A stretch of 64,000 nt of DNA from Antedon mediterranea (taxonomy: Eukaryota > Echinodermata > Crinoidea > Comatulida > Antedonidae). Location of the stretch: contig NC_092674.1 in assembly GCF_964355755.1 (NCBI RefSeq), positions 9,431,001-9,495,000 on the forward strand, given 5' to 3'. Each line of letters starts with the position of its first letter. Position 1 is the stretch's first letter. Position numbers and translations under genes: made by a program. Below the pieces are notes generated by a model that saw only the letters and a list, made by a program, of their open reading frames with translations, did not search any database and was not told the origin of the DNA. Shown here piece by piece: positions 23,813 to 34,507 of this stretch.

Positions 23813-24700
23813 TGAATGTCAACTAATACGACTGTATGACACTTACTTAGGCCTACGTTACACACACAAGTCAGGGAGTTGTAAACTAATTTATAAATTT
23901 ATTTTACATCTCCCTGGTTACACACATTATCACAAACTTAAATAATGAAAAAAAAACCAGAATGAAATAATATAATTTAGCTTGTGGGCCTGTTACAATT
24001 TTACGCCCCACAACTAGGCCCGGGGTAACACCCACCTCACCCGCCTGTAGGGGAGAGAGAGAGAGCTGGTGTTGTGCTTCTCTCTCCCCCTGTGCGGCGG
24101 CTGCTAGGATGAGGCCGGCCTAGACCTAGAGCCATTTTCTGCTCTGTGCTCTCTATATGATGCATAAATTAACTGTTGTTGAGAAGCTTCCATTTGTTTA
24201 CGGGGTAGGCCTATTTTTTTGAAATAATGACATTCATTATGTTTTATAGACTATAGTGGAGACGTAATTAATAAATATCCGAATAAACATATTTTACGAA
24301 TATTTATCATGGATTAAATAAAAACATGTGTATTTGTTATTAAATCATAATTATTTGTTATTCATCATGCATTAAATAACCCAACGCTGTTATGGATGGG
24401 GGCTATTCAACTGCGTAGTTCGTCATTTTTCACACATTGATGCTGATTGAATTGATTCAGCTCAGGAAGACCAAAAAGGTACGTACCGTACGTATACTGA
24501 TGATAGGTAGATAATAAATATAATAATGTTTAATAGTGTTTTCCTGTTTTATTATTATTATTATTTTAAATTCTGTGTTTTATCGATTTTGTAGGTGAAA
24601 TTGATGATGGTTTAAGTTATTGTTATACTTTTCTGTATAGATAGGCCTAGCAGGCTAGGCATATAGGCCTAGCCTAGGCCCTACTAGGCCTACTTACAAT
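23813..24700. other. Subterminal non-coding part of the IS3EU-like element
   Basis: No coding frame is recognised. A GA/CT hairpin (GGGGAGAGAGAGAGAG, loop about 13 bases, CTTCTCTCTCCCCC) lies at 24050-24095. AGGCCTAG-type words cluster at 24640-24692. Confidence 0.5.
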
Positions 24701-24706
24701 ACTAAT

Positions 24707-25584
24707 GTTATGCGCGATTTGAACGATTTGCGCAATTTGAAATTGCGCAAAAAAAATCCTTGCGCAATTTGAATTGAAACATGTGTTTCAAATTGCGCAA
24801 GCAACGTATTAAATTGCGCAAGTAATCTGCAAATTGCGCAAGGTTTTTCGACAGATTGTGAAATCATGCACACCCATATTTTTATAGTAATTTCTAAGAA
24901 TGATTCAAAATTAAAGATAAATATCGCATTTCCTTATTTTAGTAGTGCAAATATTGTTATAAGTTAGCATACCGTCGAAGAACCGACGAAGGAAAACGAA
25001 GCGGTGGTGTTCCACCAGGCGGGCGTGGCGCGGGCGGCCGGCTATACTACTCTAGCCTAGCTAGGGTCTGGACTACTGATACTGACTAGGTTACATGGCC
25101 TAGCTTAAACTAATATTAAAAACTTAATTTTTACATTTATTTTGATTTATTTCAAGTTACAGTGATAATATTATTTAATTGTAATAATAAATGTTATGTA
25201 TTTATTATACACATGTTATCTTCGCATTTATTATGTTTTATTTTGAGTTATTTAGTTTCCAATAAATTATTATAATACCGATTGTCTGGTAGAATTTTGT
25301 TGCGCAATTTGAAAATTTACAGTTCGTTTTCAAATTGCGCAAAGGTGTCATTTTGCGCAAGAACTATCTTGCGCAATTTACAAATTGTGCAGCGCAATTT
25401 AAAATTGCGCAAAGATTTTCTTGCGCAATTTGAAATTGCGCAAGTTGATTGCGCAATTTGAAATTGCGCAAAAAAATCCTTGCGCAATTTTAAATTGCGC
25501 AAGAATTCTTTGCGCAATTTGAAATTGCGCAAGGATTTTTTTGCGCAATTTCAAATTGCGCAAATCGTTCAAATCGCGCATAAC
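24707..25584. mobile_element. Layer 3: palindrome-armed non-autonomous element, 878 bp
   Basis: The ends start GTTATGCGCGATTTGAACGA at both sides in inverted orientation and are flanked by ACTAAT (24701-24706 and 25585-25590), a 6-bp duplication. Both arms are built from repeated TTGCGCAATTTGAAATTGCG units, each itself nearly a perfect palindrome, spaced by short A/T runs. The right arm (25298-25570) has more units than the left (24725-24845). The interior has a GC-rich patch near 25010-25045 and no coding sequence. The superfamily is unknown; the duplication size is the same as that of its host element. Confidence 0.8.
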
Positions 25585-25590
25585 ACTAAT

Positions 25591-26029
25591 ACTAGGCATA
25601 GGCCTAATAATTATTAATATTGGAATTATTATCATTATTTTATAAAAAGCTACAATTAGTGCCATGAGTGGTGACCAGGATTGGAACCTGGATTTTGTAG
25701 CTGAAATTACTAATTATAGGAATTATCCAGCTAGGCCTAGGCCTATAATATAATATTATTACACATACTTATATTAAATTATATATAAACCTCCGATTGT
25801 GCGTAGACCGATATTTTAATCAATGGTTGTATTTATTAATAATATTAATAATAGTACAGAAGCCTACCACTGAACAATTATTTTTTATTTTGCCAAATAA
25901 CTCTAAACCATATAGGCCTAGGCTCTAGGAATAATATTGATTTTCTAGTATATAAACTTAAAATGTGATAAATTAACGTGAAATTGTGAAAAAGTGTAAA
26001 TACAAGTTGTATGGACTCATTCGTTTCAG
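25591..26029. other. Upstream region of the HECT-like gene
   Basis: AT-rich. A 3' splice site (CGTTTCAG) at 26029 just before the coding start suggests that the 5' UTR has an upstream exon, which I could not locate. Confidence 0.4.
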
Positions 26030-26041
26030 GTATCATCCAGT

Positions 26042-28665
26042 ATGTCAGATGATTTACGTAGTGTTTTGCAGGTGCTGCAGGGGTTAGCAAATTCTATCAC
26101 AAACACTCCTTCGTCTGCTACCATTTCCAATAGTAGTAGTGAGCTTAGTACTACTACAACCACTAGTCATGCTGCTAGTACTAGTAGGCCTAGTAGTAGA
26201 TCTACGTTGAGTTCCAGTGCTAGCACCAGCAGTACGCCTAGCAGAGACCGAAGTATTGCGAGTGAACACAGACGACTGTTCAATCGAAATTATGTAAGTT
26301 GCATCATGTTACTAAACCCCCTTCTTCTTGGCACCCGAATCGTTTACTATTGTACCGATAGATAGCTTATTAAGTGGCTCCGCGCCTGTACCAATCCAGT
26401 TTAAATAATTTTCAATACAATGGTGCCACATTTTAACATGTTGTCCATCACATTTTTATTAATTTTGTTGGAGACTTACCTGGCCGTTCAGTAAAACATC
26501 ATATATTTTTTGTATTACAAGTAAAATTAACATTTTGAACGAGTTTTTATCACTGTGTACATATAATATTATTTCAGAGACAAACCCCATATAACAGGGG
26601 TCATAGCAACAACAGTACCAGTAGTAAACCATCTGGAAAAGGTACGATGGTAATTGTTTTATCGCATCAATTTTAATTGTATTTTCACAATGAGAGTTTA
26701 GAAGCTGTCGTGTGTAATGTATTTAGGTCGGTACAGTTATTACGTCATGTTATAGTTGAGTTCGGATAATACTGCCAATCAGGTTTATTGGTGTATGTTT
26801 TTTATATAAAGTTGAAATGTTAACAGTTTTATTAAACATATAATAAAAAGAATAACGATGTTATGTATTTCCTAACATATCTGTATATTTGCTAACCTCC
26901 AACAATTAGCCCATGTAACAAAATTTGCTATTTAACCAAAAAACATGCCTAATAATAATACAAGGAGGTCTTATCTTCTTAATTGACCGAAATGATTATT
27001 AATAAAAGATGGTTTTTATAAGATGTTTTATCCTTTTTTAGGAAGAACATTGACAAGATTTTTAGTATGCCTCATGGAACACAAAATGGAAACTGTTCCT
27101 ACTGTAGCCCAACGTCGAAAACTGAAAGATAACGGCTATGGCGAGAAGAAAACAATTGTTTTCACCAAATTGGTTCCTAATAGCCTTATACCGTATGTTT
27201 TATTTTGTTTCTTTTTACTAGTACGGTACTGTTATAATGATTTAATGTATTTAAAAATGGTTATCTTTTAACAGCTATGAGTATCGTCCAGAATGGCAAA
27301 TTGCCACAATTCATGCACAGTGACCTTATCGACGAACTCGTCAACAGCAGTGCTCCTTCTGAGTGCATAACCAATTTAAGAAAGGGACTCGCAAAGTTGG
27401 GGATATATTCAGGTATGTCGTACAGTACTGCTACAATATACATATACAGAGCGCAAAACCAGTTACTGCCAGTTTAAGCTTCTGATCCATATCTTTAAAT
27501 AAGTAACTAAAACACAATGATATGCATACGTCAGATCCAATCACTATAATGCTTCATCTCTGCTCGAAACAATAATGTAATGCGTTCAATGATCAACTGA
27601 AAATTGTAAATTCAATTCACTTGTCTACCATTTTATCTAATTATTTTCTATAGCTTTGTTGTCACATACCAACATTTGTTCATCTTTTTCGACCCAGCCC
27701 TGCAGCACTATTATCTGTAAAAAAGATGAAAGAATTGTTGAAGCCATCTTTTAAAGGCAGCGATGGCTCAAACACTAAGATATTTGAAAGTTCTGTATAT
27801 GCCCAATTTCTGGACTACGTCAGAGAGGTTGCTAGTAAGTTATAAGTTATAGAAAAACACAGACTGTCTGTTCGTATATTTTCCTTTTTCTGCCCTACTG
27901 TAGCATAATGCAATCCATTATTTGTTTAAACCCTTATTTTAACCGGTGGCCATGCCCTAAAGTTCTCAAGCTTATTTTGGCTTCCACACACTTACCCTTT
28001 TTTATTTATGTGTATTTCTGAAGTCACTTTTCGTTTAGTACAATTTAACTTTAAGTTTATTATGTGTGGAAAACAATAAACAAACAATAAAGGAATATTG
28101 CATTGAGCACACTTGTAGTGGATGTGTCCGCTATACAAGTGAAGTATTTGTTGTTGCCGTCGCAAACCATATAATAACAGTGTCTAAAATGGCAAAAAAG
28201 AGCAATAACCGTAACATACCAAAATAAATTCGCTTTACTCCGACATTTTTCAAATTTTCTTAAACCTCATTACTTTTAATTCATATCAGAACATGCAGTG
28301 TTAAAACTATTCAAAGCATTTAAGCCAAGTCACTTACTGATGCGATGGCTAAAAGGGTTTTGTTATGACTTGATTTGTTTTGACTTTTACCTCTCTTTTT
28401 CATAGGTGGTAGAAGAGGTCACCTGACGCTTGGTCATCTGTTGCAGTTTGTGACCGGAACGGATGAAGAACCAGTGTTGGGTTTTGTTCTCCATCCACAA
28501 ATAGTATTTACAGAAACAGCAGGTTCTTTTCTCCCGTCTGCCAACACGTGTATTAACAGTATGCAACTTCCACGGCCAGGTTTAACATGCAGTCTGCCGC
28601 CAAAAGACACACTGTTCAATATGTATGATTTGGCATTTTCTCAACAGTTTTTTGGTAATGTGTAG
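26042..28665 (+). CDS. HECT-like protein carried by the IS3EU-like element (6 exons, intact)
   Basis: Exons: 26042-26293, 26578-26641, 27042-27192, 27282-27412, 27706-27834 and 28406-28665. The borders are GT-AG and the phases match, giving 328 residues. Residues 1-84 are Ser/Thr-rich and probably disordered. Exons 3-5 encode a mixed helical part. The last exon resembles the C lobe of HECT ubiquitin ligases: HLLQFVTGTDEEPVLGF (253-269) followed by FLPSANTCINSMQLP, where Cys291 is at the position of the catalytic cysteine. The best likeness I can recall is the multicopy 'G2/M phase-specific E3 ubiquitin-protein ligase-like' proteins of fish and invertebrates. The protein is shorter than a full HECT domain plus N lobe, so it may be degenerate or a minimal form. 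The acceptors of exons 4 and 5 were chosen to keep frame; an AG a few bases upstream of each leads to a stop. Confidence 0.7.
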
Positions 28666-28703
28666 ACCTAAGTGGGTCAGAACAAAGCAAGTGACATACT
28701 TTA

Positions 28704-28709
28704 AATAAA
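28704..28709 (+). terminator. Polyadenylation signal of the HECT-like gene
   Basis: AATAAA lies 39 bp after the stop codon of the HECT-like frame. Confidence 0.5.
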
Positions 28710-29468
28710 GTTTTCTACTGTAGATATGGGTTGGTTCAATCACAGAGCAAAATCCATAATGCTTCAATTTAGGACATGGAGAGTGGATAGAGGAGGTGAC
28801 CGTTGAGAAAGAGTGGTGGTAATTTGTATTTACATAACGGAAAGATATATGACAGAAGAAGATGAGCGATGGTTGAAAGGGTTGTTATGAGCTAATACGT
28901 TTTCATATTATTTCCGTTTTAAACATTAGGCATACCAGTTCTTAAACCCCCTGTACAGGGTAGATCTAAATAAATGAAATATAATATTTGATTCTAAACA
29001 TTTTAGTGTCGGCAGTTCTTGAAACATTAAGTACAACATTATTTTCAACAAACATATTTAGTTTACACATCAGTAGAAAAAATGTTAAAGCAAATCATAT
29101 GTTGACTTCGGTATTGATTTTAGGACATATAATAACCTTTTCAATTTAATGGCAATAAACGTTTTTCTTTAACAATTAAAGAAACTTGTTGTTAATTAAC
29201 AATTAAGGCAGTCATTAAATACACCAATCAGTAAAATTGTGCAACATGCTCTCTCTCTCTCTATCCCCAATCTACACAGCTATTTTTAGGCCTATATAAT
29301 TAACTAATAAAAACATTAACATTCATTTGAGAATAAGTTGTTTTTCAAAACAATCGATATTCACACAGCCTGATTTCCAATACTAAAGTGTAAATGCCAA
29401 CCAAATTATTAATATATGCATTATGATAATTTTCTATTTTAAACATTCACAATAGTCATTATTACTCA
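28710..29468. other. Spacer between the converging genes of the IS3EU-like element
   Basis: Non-coding and AT-rich, with a short CT microsatellite near 29250-29262. Confidence 0.5.
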
Positions 29469-32274
29469 TCAAAATTCAGAAACAATATCTAAGCCTCGTA
29501 AATAAGGAGTTGCATCCCAAATATCAACTGCATTATTTAGCGCATTGTCTATTTCATCCTTAAATAAAGAGAGTTGTTCATCATTCATTGGACAGGCAGT
29601 GTCAGGGACAACTATACCATCATTTTCTTCTGGAAGGGGTGAGTTTGGATCTATACCATACTGCTGAACACTTTCCTACAATAAGCCAAAATAATGAAAG
29701 AAGATTAGGTAGATCATACAAGACACGGTAAAATTAAAATGTGTACGGTAACGGCTAACTATACAAGTAGTTTCTCACGTATAATGTGTGTGTCGGGGAG
29801 ACTATTTTTAAAACAGTTTTTGTTACAGGTTTATAATAAAGTAGTTGTTACGACAAACAAATTATACGAACATCCGTTCGCCTTACATTCTAAATCCAAG
29901 AATACCGTATAAAATGAAGGTTTTATTTATTACTTTAATTTATACAACTCCACGTTACCTCTGGTATGGCTTCAAAGTACTCAGACGCTATGATGCTTGC
30001 ATCGGATGCAATATTTTGTATACCCATTATGAACAATTGATTTGGGGTTTTGTTGTGCTCGGTCCGCAGTTTGTGGTTGTTCCACATCAGTTGGAAATCC
30101 ATCAACATACTATTAATAATGGGTACATAAATGAAATGTAAAATAAAAATATGCGCCTCGTTATCTGGGTCCAAACAACCCATGGTTTCCAAACTGCTAA
30201 AGAATGTGCGCCAGGAACATATAACAGCCTCAAATACATCTCTCCACAATCTTTCAATCCTGCTGTTATGAACACTTTTTCCAGTAATAAAACTACCTCT
30301 GCCTGGTCCTCTAGAAGGGTGGTTCAACATTAAGCGAGCCACATCAACATTTTCGATCCCCTTGTCCGCTCTCACCCTCGACGGCAATCCCCATTTTCTG
30401 ACAGCTTCCTGGAAACAAGTTAGAACCGTGCATGCCCTGTTATTTGTACTGAGTTTTAGGTACACTATCGCTCTACTATAACCATCAATACCTCCATGAA
30501 TCACACACCTCCATCTGTAGAATCAAACATACGACAATTATAAAGGAAACTGAAAATACTTTTATGTTATTGTATCATAAAATGTAAATTTCTTACATTT
30601 ACATTATCATTTTTCATATCTGCGTCGGGTTGCCTACGAATCTGTTTTGATCATAACATATCGTAAACGTGTAGACCTACTTTATTAGTTTATGATTCCC
30701 GTCTATGTGCCACAGAGCCAACGGAGATGGCACTGAATAAACTCGTCTGCGTATGCAACGCAGAGACCGCAAATGACGCCCAACGGGATCAACCCTTTTG
30801 ACAGAATCTCGCAATGCTTCTCTTCGTACTCGTATGCCGTCTTTCATCAAATGAGCCTCAATTGACTTAAGTCCTAGTGTTAAGATGAAATGATGAATAA
30901 AGAAAAACAAATAAGCAAACTATGCAAATAGCTACCGCTACAAACAGTGGTACTACTCTCTATCATTTAGAAAGAATCCCATCCCATCAATAAATGATGC
31001 GATCATCGTATCTAACCCAACCTTTCAAAAAATAATCCTTATTTTGTATGCTTATCATGTCGAAGGAGTACTTCTTCTATTCTAAAGTCCGTCGCGTAAC
31101 AAAACAAGCCATTCTGTATATTTTAAATACCTACCTGATCTTGGAAAATTCATGGTTATCATGCCAATACGCGCGTCTAGAAACTCGGAAGAAATATCTG
31201 TGTAGTTTCTTGTTGTCATGTTGTATTCTTGTAGCCTCCTTTCTATCGTTCTTTTACTTACAGAAAACATTTTACTCATGTCCTGAACAGTAAAGTTGTT
31301 GTCTACAAAGTAAATGAAAATAACTGACTATGGAGAGAAGACTGAACGGAAAGTAAAATATTAGGTTTACAAAAACACCAAATTTTGTTCATTATTAATA
31401 CTAAATTGTTATATGGGAATTGGATAATATATTGGCTAGAAAATTCTAAGAAATAATTCAAAGTACTGTACTGTAAGGTAATATTTTCGAGAGAAAAAAG
31501 ACTCTACATGCTTATTATTGCAAGAGCCTCATAATAATTTTTAAAAAAATAATACAGTAGGCCTACCTATCATGCAACCTACCTACCTTTTGTCATGCAA
31601 TATATTAATATTTAAATTACAAAATTTGTTTCACATAAAAGTAAAGGTCGTTAGGCCTACTTTAAATTTGTATTAAACACACTATGTTCGTGCTACTATC
31701 TTACAAAGATGATAAACAACCATGATCAGCCGAGCGTAAAAAACAAAAAATAATTGTTTTTAAGGCTCGGCTGGTTACGACTGTTTGCCACTCTCTTCAA
31801 GAAGAAGATGGCTTCCGTAACACGAATTTAATTTAATGAATGAATTACTTACTTCGATGGTAACCACTTTACCAAAGACAAGAAATAATTAAAGTAGATA
31901 ATGATACATAGGCCTAGGCCCAAAACCTAGGAGGCCTAAAAATAATACGCACCCACAAAGAACTGCAGCTGACTACGCCCGATCACAAATCTTGCCCGTC
32001 CTGGTCTGCCAGTGTGAATCATGGCAGAGTCCGTAGTGGGATGTTCGTCTCCTACCTGGCCTGGGCCAATGACTTCTTCTATCGCTCTTTTACTCGCTAC
32101 AAGATTATCGATTACCTCTAACCGGATATTTTCATGCCCGATTATCGTTTCGATAATAACCTCCAGTCGCATTGGGAGTGGCATTAATAGATTTCTATCA
32201 ATGTTACCATTCACATACTGTTCAAGTGTTTGACAGATTTCTTGCAAAGCAATAGCAATAGGAACATACGCCAT
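29469..32274 (-). CDS. Integrase-type DDE transposase of the IS3EU-like element (5 exons, intact)
   Basis: Exons on the minus strand: 32274-31953, 31302-31135, 30873-30681, 30514-29959 and 29675-29469. The phases match and no stop occurs, giving 481 residues. An N-terminal helical part is followed by a helix-turn-helix region ([20 protein letters not shown]). The catalytic core has [12 protein letters not shown] (Asp221), [22 protein letters not shown] (Asp278) and [14 protein letters not shown] (Glu315). The last two are separated by 36 residues, as in retroviral-type integrases. The C-terminal exon encodes an acidic tail. I recall this [10 protein letters not shown] family as an 'integrase core' protein repeated in fish and invertebrate genomes. 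It should bind the long inverted ends and make staggered cuts giving 6-bp duplications. The start ATG lies in a good context (AACATGG). Confidence 0.85.
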
Positions 32275-32523
32275 GTTAAAGACTTTTGGGAATATGAGAG
32301 GGGACTATACATTTTATTCTAGCTGGAATATTTTTAATGAGTACAATTTCAGGGCATAACATGTCCATTGTTCCTAAAATGTTCTCATCTTACGGTTGTG
32401 GTTGTGGTTGATTTAATATTACACACTACGGGAAAAAAAACCCTTTTTTGAGAGAGTGTAATTTCCGGACATGTAGAGGTACCATATTTAAAAATGTGTA
32501 CTGTTCACATTCAGTACCGAACA
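32275..32523 (-). promoter_or_regulatory. 5' region of the integrase-type gene
   Basis: This 250-bp spacer between the right long end and the start codon is the only unique sequence available for a promoter. No TATA box or other firm motif was identified, so the promoter may extend into the inverted end. Confidence 0.3.
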
Positions 32524-33497
32524 CCTCCCCCCCCCCACCCCAATATAAAATCGGCGCCAACAGTTACAATTAAACAATAAAACAAAAACTACCGTTTTAA
32601 AACTTGTCGAGTGGAATAAATACACTTTAGGCCTACATGCGTAAATGCGAATGATGTACAAAACTGATGTATGGAAAGTATGAAAATTAAAAAATAGTAT
32701 ATCAACTGATATATACGTAAGCGGAGCCAAAAACTAACGTTTGAAAAGTTGTCGAATGAAATGTTATCACATTAAATCACGAACAAGCGAACGGTGTGTA
32801 ATACTGGCCAATCGAAAGTAGGTGATTGAAATGCAACCACTTTAACTCAAGAAAATACGTTCGGTGCGAAAAATCGCCGTTTGGAAAGTCGATGCTTCAA
32901 ATATCATGGTTTGAAATCACGAACAAGCGAACGGTGTGTAATACTGGCCAATCAAAAGTAAGTGATTGAAATGCAACCACTTTAACTCAAGAAAATACGT
33001 TCGGTGCGAAAAATCGCTGTTTGGAAAGTCGATGCTTCAAATATCATGGTTTGAACTCACGAACGGGCGTATCGTGTGCAAAACAGTTGTTTCAACTGTT
33101 GAACAGACGAACGGTGTATAAAACAGGCAATGTATTAGAATTAGAATTCGATGAACTATAATTAAGATGCTTTGTTTGAAATGTTCATGAACTACATGAA
33201 ATGTTGATAAATGAGTTGACTAATATATACTTGTATTAACGTTAGATTAATTCAATTATTGCTGCCTGGGCTCAACATTCTTTAGATGGTTTGTGTTATG
33301 GGTAGTTTGTTCGGCGTATTGTCGTTTGGGCTAGTGATAGATGGTCACACATTATATTGGATGGTGTAGATACTAGGTGAATGGTTTAAGTTTTCATTGA
33401 ACTGCATGAGATAATATTGGATGGTTTGAATTTTGTACGAATTAATTATTGGTGGATGGTATGTATTATGTATTTTTGGCGGGTTTGGCTTTCCATA
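32524..33497 (-). repeat. Right long inverted end of the IS3EU-like element
   Basis: Reverse complement of 22838-23812 over its whole length, ending GGCTTTCCATA directly before CGCCAG. It includes both 140-bp units. Confidence 0.85.
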
Positions 33498-33503
33498 CGC
33501 CAG
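33498..33503. repeat. Right TSD of the IS3EU-like element (CGCCAG)
   Basis: Identical to 22832-22837. Confidence 0.85.
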
Positions 33504-33520
33504 AGTAGTAGTACAGTGTG

Positions 33521-33538
33521 TTCATCTTATGACGTCAC
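33521..33538 (-). promoter_or_regulatory. CRE-containing promoter block of the P2X7-like gene, now displaced
   Basis: This is the reverse complement of the 18-bp block at 17067-17084, including TGACGTCA. In the uninterrupted Kolobok-type element it would lie about 85 bp before the P2X7-like start codon. The IS3EU-like insertion has moved it 10.7 kb away. Confidence 0.5.
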
Positions 33539-33706
33539 GATTTATCGCCTTGGATTTCCTGCTTCCAAATTCGACTTCGGAAATATAAACTCCGATGTAT
33601 GTAAATCATAAAAAAATCATAATTTACGCTTATAGAATTTATTTTACCAAAACGTACTAATAAAATCAACATATTCAGACCCAAATCAGCCAAAAAACGT
33701 TATACA

Positions 33707-33729
33707 TCAAATACCATGTTCCATGATCT
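33707..33729 (-). repeat. Right inverted end of the Kolobok-type element
   Basis: It ends CCATGATCT directly before TTAA (33730-33733) and matches the left end over 23 bases. Confidence 0.85.
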
Positions 33730-33733
33730 TTAA

Positions 33734-34505
33734 AGTTCAAAGAGGGCTAGAAATGTATGAAATGTGGTTATTTGTTTATATTATTAAAGTGTAGGCCTAA
33801 TCAATATCGGACAGACGTATGACGACGACTTTGCCGCCGTCTTCACCAGCCTATAATAAATGACAGCGATGTAGCGTTACTTGCCATCAGCGATGTTTTT
33901 CGCGTCATTCGAATAAATTAAAACGAGTTTTCCGTTAGGAGGCTTATTAATTGTACAGGCGAGTAGTTGTAAATCGCGTTATCTGTAAATGTACACGCGC
34001 CCGACTAAGGAGAATTTATTTTATGAATAGACATGCGCAGTAATTGTAATTACGAACAAACAAACAAACTGCGCATGTGTATAGATGAAAATATTGCGCA
34101 ATAACAAACATGCTGCATGGACATTCCGACGTCTGTGGTGTGTGCTACGATGTTTTCGCGAGAGTGAATAAGAAGCATAAATAAAACTATTTATTCTTAA
34201 TTATCTTAAAAGCGTATTATATTAACATCAAAATGAGTCATTGTGATATATTAATATTTTATTGACCAGTACTTGTTGGAGTTGTATTATTTTGTACAAT
34301 GTAGGTATTAAATTGAAAACTTCTGTGAGTGATTGATGATAGGCCACTGACCTTGCTGGGCCTTGCTTGACAGCTGACGGCTTTTGAACATATTTTTTCG
34401 GCCTGATTTTTTTCAAAAATCGCATGGTCGGAGTATAAGTCGACCTCTCGATTTTGCAATTAAAATTTTCACACAAAGTCTCGACCTATACTCCTGAAAA
34501 TACGG
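33734..34505. other. Right part of the outer CCGTATTTTC element
   Basis: Mostly non-coding. It contains an inverted repeat (ACATGCGCAGT at about 34031 and ACTGCGCATGT at about 34068). An 82-codon minus-strand frame (34476-34228) begins 30 bp inside the end; it has no recognised domain and may be a remnant of a first exon of the element's lost gene. Confidence 0.4.
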
Positions 34506-34507
34506 TA

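Larger units (their letters stand above)
22838..33497. mobile_element. Layer 2: IS3EU-like autonomous transposon, 10.66 kb
   Basis: Nearly identical inverted ends of about 975 bp (22838-23812 and 32524-33497) start TATGGAAAGCC and are flanked by the 6-bp duplication CGCCAG. An integrase-type DDE transposase gene and a HECT-like gene lie between them, converging, and both are intact. Ends beginning TAY with 6-bp duplications and an IS3/retrovirus-type integrase fit the IS3EU superfamily as I remember it. A Polinton is unlikely: there is no DNA polymerase, capsid or ATPase gene. High identity of the ends and open reading frames point to a young insertion. Confidence 0.8.
16876..33729. mobile_element. 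Layer 1: Kolobok-type autonomous transposon with two genes
   Basis: Inverted ends of 23 bp (AGATCATGGAACATGGTATT and three further bases) lie at 16876 and 33729. Each is bordered by TTAA (16872-16875 and 33730-33733), the duplication expected of Kolobok elements. Between them are a THAP-DDE transposase gene on the plus strand and a P2X7-ballast-domain gene on the minus strand, converging. Without the 10.66-kb IS3EU-like insertion the element would be about 6.2 kb. A shared 18-bp block with TGACGTCA lies near each end, before each gene. The superfamily assignment rests on the THAP domain plus TTAA. Both genes are open throughout, which suggests recent activity. Confidence 0.85.
16743..34505. 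mobile_element. Layer 0: outer CCGTATTTTC-ended DNA element, split by insertion
   Basis: The left end at 16743 (CCGTATTTTCCGGAGTATAG) and right end at 34505 (complement of CCGTATTTTCAGGAGTATAG) are inverted repeats of about 25 bp flanked by TA on both sides. Subterminal copies of AGTATAAGTCGACC recur: three near the left end, and two near the right end in opposite orientations. They are likely transposase-binding sites. Only 16743-16875 and 33730-34505 belong to this element; the rest is the Kolobok-type insertion. The original was about 0.9 kb and non-autonomous. TA flanks and short ends fit the Tc1/mariner-pogo group, but no transposase is left to prove it. Confidence 0.75.

Noticed and set aside
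24720-25575. CRISPR array
   Set aside because: Units are palindromes with A/T-run spacers of irregular length, the DNA is eukaryotic, and the block is bounded by a TSD.
25317-25665. Proteins with NFKLRK / LRNLKLRK repeats on the minus strand
   Set aside because: These frames are translations of the palindromic TTGCGCAA repeats and have no start context or exon structure.
22838-33497. Polinton/Maverick element
   Set aside because: Long inverted ends and 6-bp TSDs fit, but no DNA polymerase B, packaging ATPase, protease or capsid gene is present, and the integrase belongs to another family.
16743-34505. A single large transposon with CCGTATTTTC ends that carries all four genes
   Set aside because: Independent TTAA and CGCCAG duplications with their own inverted ends divide it into separate insertions.
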